Part shown: positions 25,960-33,167 of the stretch, in pieces | How the letters are laid out: each line of letters begins with the position of its first letter | Position numbering within the stretch: position 1 is the stretch's first letter | Origin: Prevotella sp. P6B1 | Lineage (GTDB): Bacteria > Bacteroidota > Bacteroidia > Bacteroidales > Bacteroidaceae | Direction of reading: 5' to 3' | Assembly (NCBI RefSeq): GCF_000702825.1 | Contig: NZ_JNKF01000011.1 | Coordinates: 248,001 to 312,000 of the forward strand | DNA: 64,000 nt | Notes under the pieces: generated by a model | The model's database searches: none | What the model was told of the DNA's origin: nothing | Seen by the model: the letters and a program-made list of their open reading frames with translations, nothing else | Program-made: the position numbers and the translations under genes

Positions 25960-26168
25960 GTACTACATACTACAACGTACTGAAATCCCCTGTTTATCCG
26001 AGAACTGAGTGATTTTTGGTGTAGTAACCCAACATTTGTAGTAACTTGTAGTAACTCTTCTTTTTGCTACTTTTCGTTTCCTATACTTTGGGGAGGGTAC
26101 TACAATGAAATTCCTCTATGTGAGATAATTGTGACACTTTTTCAAGTGTATGTAGTAACTGTAGTATG
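25960..26168. repeat. Iteron cluster (GTAGTAAC), candidate replication origin
   Basis: At least five GTAGTA-type octamers lie on the plus strand: GTAGTAAC at 26021, 26038, 26048 and 26152, and GTAGTATG at 26161. The copies at 26038 and 26048 form the tandem TTGTAGTAAC TTGTAGTAAC. Inverse copies occur near 25961-25976 and 26098-26105. The array is next to AT-rich DNA and immediately 3' of the VapE-type helicase gene, the place where satellite-type replication origins are found. Origin function is inferred. Confidence 0.6.
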
Positions 26169-26303
26169 CTATTCACGAAGCAAATTCTTTTTTCTTGCGC
26201 CTTGTTTTTATCTCACAATCTTCATTTTTGAAGATTTCACGAAAGCGAGAACTTATTTATATATAAAAAGGGGCATGCGAAAAAAAAGTTTTTTTTAAAA
26301 AAA

Positions 26304-26333
26304 GAGTTGCAGGACTTCACAGCCCCGCAACTC
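26304..26333 (-). terminator. Terminator of the early operon
   Basis: Arms GAGTTGC (26304-26310) and GCAACTC (26327-26333); on the minus strand a T-run follows. The intervening stretch from 26169 to 26303 holds only AT-rich, non-coding sequence. Confidence 0.75.
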
Positions 26334-26361
26334 GCAAAAATCTAAAATAACATATGATCAA

Positions 26362-27603
26362 CTAACTTTGGTCGAACATAGGAATGATGTCGTAACCATA
26401 CCTTGGGTCACCATTCTTGTTGCGGGAAGAGTGGGGGGTGAAGTTGAGGATAGACAGGGCCTGACCAACCGTCACTTCTGTCACTTGCTGAGTGACTGAA
26501 GAGAGCTTGCGACGTTCCTTCAGCTGCTCGACAATATCCTTTGCTGTCATAAACACTCCCTTTTCATTCTCCCTGGGCTTGCGATAGTGGAGTTTCAGCA
26601 GACGAAGGGCATTGGACTCGCATACATACTGGCGATTCTCGTTAACGAATTCGTCGTACTCTTCTTGCGACCAGGTCGGATTAAATCCACCATCGAGCAG
26701 CATAACAGCTTCTGCCCAAAGCTGGTCAACATCTAGAGAGGCGCGATAATCATCAAAACCGTCGACCTCTATCACAGCAAGTCGTCGCATCAGACCTTTG
26801 TCAGGGATCCTTATAAATCCCCCCATTCTATGATTCTTGTTTGAGGTAAAGCAGACGGAGGCAACACGAGGAGCTTTCTCAGAGTACCGAGAGCCTTGTC
26901 GCTTTACTTCGATAACACTGGATGACATTAACTGTTTAAAGTCTTCCTCATTACTCTTTTTGATGGCTGCAAACTCGTCGAAATTGAGGATAAATCGCTG
27001 TACGAACCCTAGTGGCATTTGGAATAGACGCTCGTCTTTCTGTGCAACCTGGTAGTATTCCCTTAGACAGGGTGGAACCAACATTTCAAAGAAGGTAGTC
27101 TTACCAATACCAGCCTTTTCTCCAACCAGTCCAAGAGCTACGTCATTCTGGCGTATGCCCAGGGCGCATGCTGCAGCAGCTATCAGCCATTTACGAAATA
27201 TCCGGCTTGCCCTCTCAGGACTACCGACAACCACATGCAATGAAGAACTGAGTAGGTCTATCTGGGAGGGTCCAATGTATTTACCATGAAGAGAATCTAA
27301 ATAGTCGCGTATGGGATTGAAAGATTCCATCTGATTGGGGCTTGAAAGAAGTAACTTCAGAACCTTCTGTGAAACAGGAAGTTCATCAGCATATGCATGA
27401 AGAAAAATGTCATCCTCTGTAATAGGATGCATATAATGGTATGAACACTCAGGAGTAGGACTGAGTGACACCTTAGTCCGGTCGAGAAGATTTACCCGGA
27501 CTATATAGTTCATATTAAGCCATTCCTTGACCTCGTCAAGACGGTTATGAATACGGTCGGAAGAAGCTGTAGCTGTGAGCTGTTTGCGAATTTTCTTGGT
27601 CAT
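26362..27603 (-). CDS. VapE/VirE-type SF3-like helicase
   Basis: The 413-residue protein has the P-loop GEKAGIGKTT at 161-170 and Walker B in FILNFDEFAA (about 204-213), then the sensor region VCFTSNKNHRMGGFIRIPD. These match the VapE/VirE family, plasmid, prophage and satellite helicase-primase relatives used to start replication. The N-terminal 120 residues carry no primase motif that I can see, so it may rely on host primase. It overlaps the DnaC-like ATPase gene by four bases. Iterons lie 3' of it, as in staphylococcal pathogenicity islands. Confidence 0.85.
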   Translation of the reverse strand: MTKKIRKQLTATASSDRIHNRLDEVKEWLNMNYIVRVNLLDRTKVSLSPTPECSYHYMHPITEDDIFLHAYADELPVSQKVLKLLLSSPNQMESFNPIRDYLDSLHGKYIGPSQIDLLSSSLHVVVGSPERASRIFRKWLIAAAACALGIRQNDVALGLVGEKAGIGKTTFFEMLVPPCLREYYQVAQKDERLFQMPLGFVQRFILNFDEFAAIKKSNEEDFKQLMSSSVIEVKRQGSRYSEKAPRVASVCFTSNKNHRMGGFIRIPDKGLMRRLAVIEVDGFDDYRASLDVDQLWAEAVMLLDGGFNPTWSQEEYDEFVNENRQYVCESNALRLLKLHYRKPRENEKGVFMTAKDIVEQLKERRKLSSVTQQVTEVTVGQALSILNFTPHSSRNKNGDPRYGYDIIPMFDQS

Positions 27604-28316
27604 ATCGTATTATATTCACGTCGGCTTTCGCCAGTCATTTCTACTATGTTCATCATCTCACGTATACGGTCGCCTATATCCTGTCCATAACCTACAAGAT
27701 TCCCTTTTTCATCACGCCATTTGGATAGTGAGGTAATCTTGAAATTTGAAGTAAAAAAAGTTCTGGCTCCCTTGTTGTAGCGTATTGCGATTAATTCTTT
27801 AATTGGGTGTATCGTGTTGCCAAATGCTTTCATCTCCATTGGTTCGCGACCAACTTCATCAATAAAGAGTGGACGGGAAGCGAAAGAATCGTATCCCTTT
27901 TCGGATATCTTATAGCACAACTCTGGAGCGGGTATCATTTCTACCGTGTTACCTGAGATAAAATGCAGAATCTCGCAGAATGAGCGCATCAGAATAGTCT
28001 TACCACATCCTACTTTTCCCCCTATATATATGCCTTTGTTAATGTCCCATTTGCAGTCCTTTGAGCCTGTAGCATAGAGCCACATCTGGTGAATAATCTC
28101 TTTATTATCGTCGTCCACGATAAAGCTTCTGAATATACCGCGTTCGGCCATGAATGTTTCTGCATTAGCCTTCAGAAGCTGCCAGAAGTTCTTTTTGCTC
28201 AGAGAAGCACAGTGCCATATATTCAGATTTCTTGAGTACTCATAATAATCCTTGTTCTTTTTCTCAATGGCATCGTTAACCAACTTATCCATCCTTTTCT
28301 GATCAATAGTCCCCAT
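27600..28316 (-). CDS. DnaC/IstB-like helicase-loader ATPase
   Basis: The 238-residue protein has Walker A GGKVGCGKTILM near residues 98-109 and Walker B LFIDEVG near 153. That, together with the size and a C-terminal arginine-rich DRIREMMNIVEM, places it in the DnaC/IstB loader group. It would load or remodel the helicase at the element's origin. It shares four bases with the helicase gene downstream and overlaps the 162-residue gene upstream, so all three are coupled. The function is inferred from family. Confidence 0.82.
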   Translation of the reverse strand: MGTIDQKRMDKLVNDAIEKKNKDYYEYSRNLNIWHCASLSKKNFWQLLKANAETFMAERGIFRSFIVDDDNKEIIHQMWLYATGSKDCKWDINKGIYIGGKVGCGKTILMRSFCEILHFISGNTVEMIPAPELCYKISEKGYDSFASRPLFIDEVGREPMEMKAFGNTIHPIKELIAIRYNKGARTFFTSNFKITSLSKWRDEKGNLVGYGQDIGDRIREMMNIVEMTGESRREYNTI

Positions 28317-28791
28317 CGCTCTTCACTCCTGATATTGTCGGCTGTTCGTAACTCTTTTCTGTAACTTTGAAGAACTTCTGATATCCTCCAGCCATTGCAT
28401 ATTGAAGATATTCGATAGCTTTATCTTCGCTGTCTTCGCTGATTGCTTTTAACTGTGCGAGTGCTGCATATTCCATCCGGCTTTTCATCCGTCTGTTATG
28501 CTGCTCTAAAAGATAATCCTTCCACATCTGCCAATGGGAAGAGAACTCCTGACTAGACCATGGAAGACTTATTTCGACAGGATCGACGCTCAGGCTAGAT
28601 TGCTCTATTTGGTCGCACAGCATCTCGGCCTTTTCTTTCATCACATTCCATTTTTTTACAAATGGTTTATGTCGCTTCTCTGTTGTTGACGGCATTCCTG
28701 ATGTGATAAAACTATTCAGCTCTTCATTCGCATTTTCAAGCGATTGCCAGAACTGATCTACTATAGATTGGATATTTCTATCGTGCTTCAT
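28303..28791 (-). CDS. Hypothetical replication-module protein (162 aa)
   Basis: From ATG 28791 (MKHDRNIQSIVDQFWQSLENANEEL) a 162-residue helical protein; an in-frame TTG at 28812 is a weaker start. It ends with QKFFKVTEKSY and overlaps the loader gene by 14 bases. Small helical proteins upstream of DnaC-like genes are often primosomal adaptors, but no specific similarity can be claimed. The repeated Lys/Glu composition is soluble. Confidence 0.6.
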   Translation of the reverse strand: MKHDRNIQSIVDQFWQSLENANEELNSFITSGMPSTTEKRHKPFVKKWNVMKEKAEMLCDQIEQSSLSVDPVEISLPWSSQEFSSHWQMWKDYLLEQHNRRMKSRMEYAALAQLKAISEDSEDKAIEYLQYAMAGGYQKFFKVTEKSYEQPTISGVKSDGDY

Positions 28792-28820
28792 TTCTTTTAG
28801 TGATTGGTACAAAATAATAT

Positions 28821-29027
28821 TCAGTCATTGTCAGATTTGAATGAATCTGGTGACTGCTTTTCCTCGTATTTTGTGACTTTGAATTTGGACCATGGCTGTT
28901 GTCGCTTGTATCTGGAAATGGCTTTATGCTTCTCCATCAAAGCATTTGCAGAAGACCAAGAGCGTGGGGACGAAACTGCCTCACGCTCACCGGTAAGATT
29001 GTTGATTGCTGTTACAATATACTGCAT
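28821..29027 (-). CDS. Small hypothetical protein (68 aa)
   Basis: A 68-residue protein starting MQYIVTAINNLTGEREAVSSPRSW, with a short beta hairpin and an amphipathic helix (SANALMEKHKAISRYKR). It overlaps the preceding gene by 16 bases, and the next gene starts 29 bases downstream. Size and context match the many small, fast-evolving early genes of mobile elements. No function assigned. Confidence 0.55.
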   Translation of the reverse strand: MQYIVTAINNLTGEREAVSSPRSWSSANALMEKHKAISRYKRQQPWSKFKVTKYEEKQSPDSFKSDND

Positions 29028-29206
29028 TCTCCAGCTTTAAAAGCTACTATGCCAAACTGCATTAGTACCAGAAATTTCTGGTATTCCTCTTCATCCTCGA
29101 AGGTCATTCTTTCCGAATGGGTCTTGCCATCGAAAGTCAGGATGATAGAACCTTGGTCAGTTGTCTGTTTTGATACTCTTTCCCTAGCTCTTTTCCTCAT
29201 AGTCAT
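29012..29206 (-). CDS. Small hypothetical protein (64 aa)
   Basis: The frame is open from ATG 29227, but an ATG at 29206 directly after a GGAGG-like sequence gives a more usual start (MTMRKRARERVSKQTTDQGS). The rest is a small beta-rich domain (SIILTFDGKTHSERMTFEDEEEYQKFLVLM). Its layout resembles the next protein upstream (GRITLTFNDGQIESHMWFDDESQFQGFVFVL), so the two are likely paralogues from a local duplication. Confidence 0.55.
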   Translation of the reverse strand: MTMRKRARERVSKQTTDQGSIILTFDGKTHSERMTFEDEEEYQKFLVLMQFGIVAFKAGECSIL

Positions 29207-29429
29207 GTTCCTCCACAATCTGACCATCTAAATGCACTTCTGAAGATGTGTCTATAATGCATCCGAAAGAGTTTGCTCCTGAGGAGATCATCATTCCTAA
29301 TACGAATACAAATCCCTGGAACTGGCTCTCGTCGTCGAACCACATGTGAGACTCTATCTGACCGTCGTTGAAGGTCAATGTGATTCTCCCTCTTTGGTCT
29401 TTATCTTTTCTAATTATTGGTTTATACAT
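29184..29429 (-). CDS. Small hypothetical protein (81 aa), paralogue of the next
   Basis: An 81-residue protein; the segment RGRITLTFNDGQIESHMWFDDESQFQGF matches the following gene's QGSIILTFDGKTHSERMTFEDEEEYQKF in spacing and many residues, indicating duplication. The C-terminal part adds a hydrophobic stretch. The gene is preceded by and overlaps the 62-residue gene. Function unknown. Confidence 0.55.
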   Translation of the reverse strand: MYKPIIRKDKDQRGRITLTFNDGQIESHMWFDDESQFQGFVFVLGMMISSGANSFGCIIDTSSEVHLDGQIVEEHDYEEKS

Positions 29430-29610
29430 TTTCTGTCAATTCTTCGTTAATTACTATTTCTTTTATATTCGGATGATGGAAGAGTATAGAATATCCGTCT
29501 TCAAGAATCGCAGATTTTTCCTTCTGGGTGATAACTCTATTTCCCTCTGCAGGAATGTCTTTCACCTTGAAAAGAATCTTTCCTTTTACTTTCTGAATTA
29601 TATATCTCAT
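29422..29610 (-). CDS. Small hypothetical protein (62 aa)
   Basis: A 62-residue beta-rich protein starting MRYIIQKVKGKILFKVKDIP. It overlaps the following gene by eight bases, so translation is probably coupled. No family recognised. The 89-bp gap upstream holds a hairpin (29641-29677). Confidence 0.5.
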   Translation of the reverse strand: MRYIIQKVKGKILFKVKDIPAEGNRVITQKEKSAILEDGYSILFHHPNIKEIVINEELTENV

Positions 29611-29640
29611 AGCTAAATAGAATTTGAAATATGAAAAATG

Positions 29641-29677
29641 CCCTGTGCCGTGGTCTTCACAGAGGACGGGAACAGGG
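29641..29677 (-). terminator. Hairpin with T-run between early genes (attenuator-like)
   Basis: CCCTGT (29641-29646) pairs with ACAGGG (29672-29677); on the minus strand CATTTTTC follows. It could partly terminate transcripts after the HTH gene and so tune downstream expression. Confidence 0.4.
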
Positions 29678-29699
29678 ACTTCCCAGTTAAAGGTAATTT

Positions 29700-29885
29700 C
29701 TATAATTGTCGGATATACTCAAACAACTCACTTTTAAGAAAATATATTCTTCTCCCAACATGATGAGCTGTTATTTCACCTCTTTCAACTCTCTTGTACA
29801 TACCCCATGTGGATATCTTACAGACCTCTGCTGCTTCTGTAATACTCAGAATATCTTCTATTGGTGCAGTTATAGTCTCAGCCAT
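29700..29885 (-). CDS. Excisionase-family HTH protein (61 aa)
   Basis: A 61-residue helix-turn-helix protein: DILSITEAAEVCKISTWGMYKRVERGEITAHHVGRRIYFLKSELFEYI. This is the MerR-like winged HTH_17 pattern of excisionases and small regulators in Bacteroidales mobile elements. It overlaps the first early gene by 16 bases. No integrase is visible to pair with it, so it may act as a regulator or be a leftover from a lost integration module. Confidence 0.8.
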   Translation of the reverse strand: MAETITAPIEDILSITEAAEVCKISTWGMYKRVERGEITAHHVGRRIYFLKSELFEYIRQL

Positions 29886-30160
29886 TCCTCAGGGATTTTT
29901 TTACGCCATTCACGTATTAAACTAGAATCTTTCAACTCGGCCTCCCTTTCATCCGCTGTAGTAGCAACCAGATATGCCTGTAGCAGATGTTTTTTTGTAG
30001 AAATATGAATGAAAAGATTCAGCTTCTTGGCCACAAGAATGTTATAATCAGATAGCTGTACTTGAAATGATCTGAGTTTCTTGTAGTCATTGAATGTTAC
30101 CAAAGCTGTATCACCAGCCTTCAGAGCGTGAGCAGTATCAAGTGGATTTCCCGTAATCAT
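29870..30160 (-). CDS. Hypothetical protein (96 aa), first early gene
   Basis: From ATG 30160 the protein reads MITGNPLDTAHALKAGDTALVTFNDYKK..., a mixed alpha/beta protein with a basic C-terminus. A TTG at 30187 would extend it by 9 residues. The promoter -7 box at 30326-30334 (minus strand) implies a leader of about 150 bases before it. The genes from here to 26362 form one operon. Not recognised. Confidence 0.55.
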   Translation of the reverse strand: MITGNPLDTAHALKAGDTALVTFNDYKKLRSFQVQLSDYNILVAKKLNLFIHISTKKHLLQAYLVATTADEREAELKDSSLIREWRKKIPEEWLRL

Positions 30161-30325
30161 TTCTTTATATTTAATAAGGTGTAACAACAGACTTGATGAT
30201 TCTCGTACTCAACTGGGAATCCCAGCTACTTCCTTTGATTGAAAAATATTGTTTTACCATATATTTATAATGTTAAGTTTGTATTATGCATGCTTGTGCA
30301 TGGCGAGTTCATTTTGAATCGCGAT

Positions 30326-30334
30326 GCAAAGATA
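30326..30334 (-). promoter_or_regulatory. Early-operon promoter -7 box
   Basis: TATCTTTGC on the minus strand. It faces away from a plus-strand promoter at 30483-30490, giving a divergent pair. Confidence 0.6.
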
Positions 30335-30375
30335 TAGATATAGCTGTCAACCAAGTTGTGACCATAAAAGAAATT

Positions 30376-30521
30376 GTATCAATCAATCAAGTCTTTAACC
30401 AATTAATCAAATAATAAAACAAATATTAACTAATCAATCAATAAAATGATACAGATAATTTGGCTGTATCAAAAAAATTGCTTACCTTTGCAATGTCCAT
30501 CTAATCAATCAATTAATAAAT
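30376..30521. promoter_or_regulatory. Control region: AATCAATC operators, palindrome and plus-strand promoter
   Basis: AATCAATC-type sites occur at about 30380, 30431 and 30503. The 15-mer AATCAATCAATTAAT (30503-30517) also occurs inverted at 13759-13773 in the WYL promoter. A perfect palindrome TGATACAG-N9-CTGTATCA spans 30447-30471, just upstream of a plus-strand -7 box (TACCTTTG, 30483-30490). This is what a two-way switch looks like; regulators are inferred. Confidence 0.55.
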
Positions 30522-30718
30522 AAAGATTTTGAAAGGGTGGAGGGTACAGAGGTACTTCTGGAAACTGATTTTTTGAACTATTTAACTGATATTCACACGA
30601 AGCAAGTGGAATTCTCAAAAATGAATCTTGATACACTTGTCCAAGAAGTATCAAATCAACTTGTAACGTGCTGATAATCAATATAGGGTATAATTCCGCC
30701 GGAATCACAACAAATGGT

Positions 30719-30758
30719 AAAGGTGATAGACTCGAAAGAGGCTGTCACCTTTGTTTTT
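30719..30758 (+). terminator. Terminator of a short plus-strand transcript
   Basis: AAAGGTGA (30719-30726) pairs with TCACCTTT (30745-30752), followed by GTTTTTTA. Together with the promoter at 30483-30490 it defines a transcript of about 260 bases. That transcript has an open frame ending TGC TGA near 30673 but no convincing start codon. Confidence 0.7.
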
Positions 30759-30961
30759 TAGGCAAAAGGCAGCGACTTAACCGTTCGGATTTCGTCCTGC
30801 ATGCGCCAGATAGATAGGATGATTCGGTTTGATATGAAGTCGAAAGCGTAGTAGCCACCGCCAATGCATTGGTCGCCCGGTTACAGCAAGTCCTTATGCT
30901 GTTCAACCATTCCCAGACGGAAAACACCGTCCATTGTGATGATGAATTTGGGTAGTAGCAT
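30758..30961 (-). pseudogene. Broken gene with an internal stop
   Basis: The frame reads MLLPKFIITMDGVFRLGMVEQHKDLL, then a TAA stop (30881-30883), then PGDQCIGGGYYAFDFISNRIILSIW and KSLPFA before the final stop. The sequence on both sides of the internal stop is clearly coding in character, so this is a gene damaged by a nonsense mutation and probably shortened. I recall similar full-length proteins in Prevotella, not named. It marks the right edge of the element. Confidence 0.6.
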
Positions 30962-30965
30962 ACTT

Positions 30966-31310
30966 TTAATCTGTTACCACTTCATTGAAATGCTCCTTGC
31001 CCCAAGCTATCAGAGCCGTAAGTGCTGGCATCAGCGATTTGCCTGTCTCTGTCAGGGAATACTCCACTCGGGGTGGAACCTCCGGATAGACCTTACGATG
31101 AACGAGATGGCTCTGCTCCAGATTCTTCAGGGTCTGCGAAAGCATCTTCTGAGAGCAGTCCGTCATCAGTCGGCGGATCTCATTAAAGCGCAATACACCA
31201 GTCTCGTTGGTGTGGAGCATATAGAGTACCAACATTGACCACTTGTCGCCGAAACGACTCACTACTTGCCTGATAGGACAGGCTAAATACTCTGCTTTGA
31301 TATCTGCCAT
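30966..31310 (-). CDS. HxlR-family transcriptional regulator
   Basis: A 114-residue regulator starting MADIKAEYLACPIRQVVSRFGDKWSMLVLYML. The Cys followed by P and the motif GDKWSMLVLYML, then LRFNEIRRLM and the winged-helix MLSQTLKNLEQSHLVHR, are the HxlR signature. The Cys near residue 11 is the usual redox sensor position. The ATG 31310 is chosen because upstream residues do not fit the family. The -7 box TACCTTTGC lies at about 31402-31410. Divergent to the cupin gene, which it probably controls. Confidence 0.9.
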   Translation of the reverse strand: MADIKAEYLACPIRQVVSRFGDKWSMLVLYMLHTNETGVLRFNEIRRLMTDCSQKMLSQTLKNLEQSHLVHRKVYPEVPPRVEYSLTETGKSLMPALTALIAWGKEHFNEVVTD

Positions 31311-31499
31311 AACTATAGATTTTGTCGCAAGGATAGTGCAAACCGAATGCAATCGAGCTTGCTCGAATTGCTGAGGTGCAGCCTGTCCTCGCCGTGTTTA
31401 CACGGCAAAGGTAACAAATAGTTACTGAATTACCAAATTATACTTAGTTAATCTAAGTTAACGCTACATTCACGGGAGTCCGATAACATCCTAATTCCT

Positions 31500-31528
31500 A
31501 CTTTTTGGTAACTATGTCACCTAAAAGT
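31500..31528. promoter_or_regulatory. HxlR-type operator upstream of the cupin gene
   Basis: ACTTTTTGGT (31500-31509), nine bases, then ACCTAAAAGT (31519-31528): an inverted repeat with one mismatch. It lies upstream of the cupin promoter -7 box (TACCTTTGC at about 31558-31567) and downstream of the regulator's own promoter on the other strand. Confidence 0.55.
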
Positions 31529-31567
31529 GCCTTCTTGTGGGAATGAAAAACTTGCCGTACCTTTGCG

Positions 31568-31651
31568 CCCAGTTAAGAACTGGTCGCGATGATGCTCACG
31601 CTCGGCAGAGCTCAAACGAGTTTGGCTCTGCTCTCGCTTAATCGCATCATT
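31568..31651 (+). promoter_or_regulatory. Structured leader of the cupin gene
   Basis: Two hairpins. A short one is CCAGTT/AACTGG (31568-31582). A long one has outer arms CGATGATGC (31586-31594) and GCATCATTG (31643-31651) and inner arms GCAGAGC/GCTCTGC. The leader is about 130 bases long in total. No ligand-binding motif recognised. Confidence 0.45.
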
Positions 31652-31696
31652 GTCAGCGTCAAAACGAACAAATAACATTTTAAACGAATAAGAATT

Positions 31697-32152
31697 ATGA
31701 AACAGATTGAGACAATTAAGAGTGGTAAGAATTATAGCGCAGTAAGCGTAGGTAAGATGAGTGAGATTATCGAGCACGTGCTTCCGATGGGCCCCAATGT
31801 AACCATTCAAGGTAAGGTGTTCGCAGGTCAGGCCGTAGGTGCTACAGGCAGCGAACTGAGTTTCCAGACACTCGTTCCTGGTCAGGACAGCGGTTTCCTG
31901 CACACCCACAAGACTCACGAGGAACTTTACATTATCCTGAAGGGCGAAGGCCAGTATCAGGTGGATGGTGAGATTTTCCCTGTCAGCGAGGGTTCTATTA
32001 TACGTGTGGCTCCCGATGGTAAGCGTGCGCTGAAGAACACAGGCAGCGAGAACCTGACTATGCTCTGCATCCAGTACAAGGCCAATGCCTTCACTGAGGC
32101 TGACAGCCCCATGACCGATGGAACTATCCTGCAGGAAGAACTGAAATGGTAA
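31697..32152 (+). CDS. Cupin-domain protein
   Basis: The 151-residue protein is a single cupin. HTHKTHEELYIILKGEGQYQVDGE (about 74-97) supplies the H-x-H and E of cupin motif 1, and the second motif is PDGKRALKNTGSENLTMLCIQ. Cupins of this size bind a metal and act on small molecules; some remove methylglyoxal or quinones. The gene faces the HxlR regulator and has a long structured leader. The start MKQIETIKSGK at 31697 follows a good -7 box region. A damaged flavin-binding gene follows with little spacing. Confidence 0.9.
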   Translation: MKQIETIKSGKNYSAVSVGKMSEIIEHVLPMGPNVTIQGKVFAGQAVGATGSELSFQTLVPGQDSGFLHTHKTHEELYIILKGEGQYQVDGEIFPVSEGSIIRVAPDGKRALKNTGSENLTMLCIQYKANAFTEADSPMTDGTILQEELKW

Positions 32153-32157
32153 TCGAG

Positions 32158-32442
32158 ATGTTCGACAAAGCTATTCAGTTTCTGAAAGACCACAAAGAGA
32201 TTGCCCTTGCAACCAGCGAGGGCAATCTGCCAAAGTTACGCATCTTTCAAATTATGAAGCAGGAAGGGCATGTGCTTTACTTTGCCACTTCTGCCAAGAA
32301 AGCCGTTTGGCACGAGTTACGCCAGAATCCCAATGATGATTTGTCTCCAACACCACCGCTATTTCAGCCTTTTGACCTCATTGCAGGCGAGGTTGGACAA
32401 GGCTTCGTTGGCGAAAGATTCCAGAAAAAAAGATTAGCTTAA
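32158..32442 (+). pseudogene. Truncated pyridoxamine-5'-phosphate-oxidase-like protein
   Basis: The first 60 residues (MFDKAIQFLKDHKEIALATSEGNLPKLRIFQIMKQEGHVLYFATSAKKAVWHELRQNPN) match the N-terminal half of the split-barrel flavin-binding family. After residue 60 the sequence (DDLSPTPPLFQPFDL...) no longer fits, and the frame stops at 32442 inside an oppositely transcribed gene. The family is usually about 130-150 residues. It is therefore a remnant cut by a rearrangement. An ATG at 32146 is also in frame and overlaps the cupin stop. Confidence 0.7.
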
Positions 32443-32568
32443 GGCTTCGGCCACCTGAATATGTCTGCTTGCGCCATATTCCGGCTTGGTGCTGATGAGC
32501 TTTTGGAATAGCGTTGATTTGCTATAGTGCTCTGCATCAACTGAGTTTATGAGTTCGCGGAGTGTCAT
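32434..32568 (-). CDS. Tiny gene coupled to the 32565 gene (44 aa)
   Basis: A 44-codon frame: MTLRELINSVDAEHYSKSTLFQKLISTKPEYGASRHIQVAEALS. Its ATG overlaps the stop of the preceding gene as ATGA, which argues for translation. The sequence is helical and soluble. It may be a small partner, or the surviving start of a larger protein cut at the junction with the truncated flavin-binding gene. Confidence 0.5.
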   Translation of the reverse strand: MTLRELINSVDAEHYSKSTLFQKLISTKPEYGASRHIQVAEALS

Positions 32569-33167
32569 TCTTTGGGTATGGGTTTAGCCAGTTTCATGGC
32601 ATCTTTGGTGCCAAATGTTCTTCTAATGAGGGTTTCCACATATTTCGTGATGTATATCTCATCATCAATAAGCGTGATGACTCTTAACACTCTCGTTTGG
32701 TTGAACCACACGATTTGCACAGAACTGTTTAATGTGTGACTATGACCGTATATGCTTAGTCTTGCCTGTTCTTCTTTCAACTTCTCAAAGTTTTTCAGTC
32801 CCACTTTGTCCTGGTTGTACACATGGACAAGCTCTGTTCCTATAGCTTCAGCTAAATCTGCAACTACGACGCTTTCTATCATGTTAATGTCGGCCGACTC
32901 CATGTAGGCAGCCCAATCTACCATAGTCCACCAGTCATAGTGCTGTGCAGCTAACAGAATATCATATTGTTGCCACACCACATTTCCTACATTTCCATGC
33001 TGGTGTTTTATCTCTTGAATGTAGCTTATGTCATCAAGCATTGTCTCTGGTTCGTTATCGGCTTTTGCTCTCGTTTTCGCTTTGCGCTTACCTTCTATGA
33101 GCATGTAGGCTAAAATGCCTGCTATTGGACCGCTGATTGCGGCAAGAGTTTGAAAGAATGTATTCAT
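32565..33167 (-). CDS. Hypothetical membrane-tethered protein (200 aa)
   Basis: From ATG 33167 (MNTFFQTLAAISGPIAGILAYMLIEGKRKAK) there is one N-terminal transmembrane helix, then a basic stretch and a soluble domain of about 165 residues. A -7 box (TAACTTTGC, minus strand) lies just upstream at about 33189-33197, which supports this start over the upstream alternative. The soluble part contains DWWTMVDWAAYMESADI and ends KPIPKE. Not recognised. It shares four bases with the 44-codon gene. Confidence 0.6.
   Translation of the reverse strand: MNTFFQTLAAISGPIAGILAYMLIEGKRKAKTRAKADNEPETMLDDISYIQEIKHQHGNVGNVVWQQYDILLAAQHYDWWTMVDWAAYMESADINMIESVVVADLAEAIGTELVHVYNQDKVGLKNFEKLKEEQARLSIYGHSHTLNSSVQIVWFNQTRVLRVITLIDDEIYITKYVETLIRRTFGTKDAMKLAKPIPKE

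Noticed and set aside
1..30160. CRISPR array in the defence or element region
   Set aside because: No set of regularly spaced direct repeats with unique spacers was found; the only tandem repeats are the 15-bp minisatellite and the iterons.
13759..30517. The 15-mer AATCAATCAATTAAT as attachment site (att) pair
   Set aside because: The two copies are in opposite orientation, so they would cause inversion, not excision; an operator explanation fits better.
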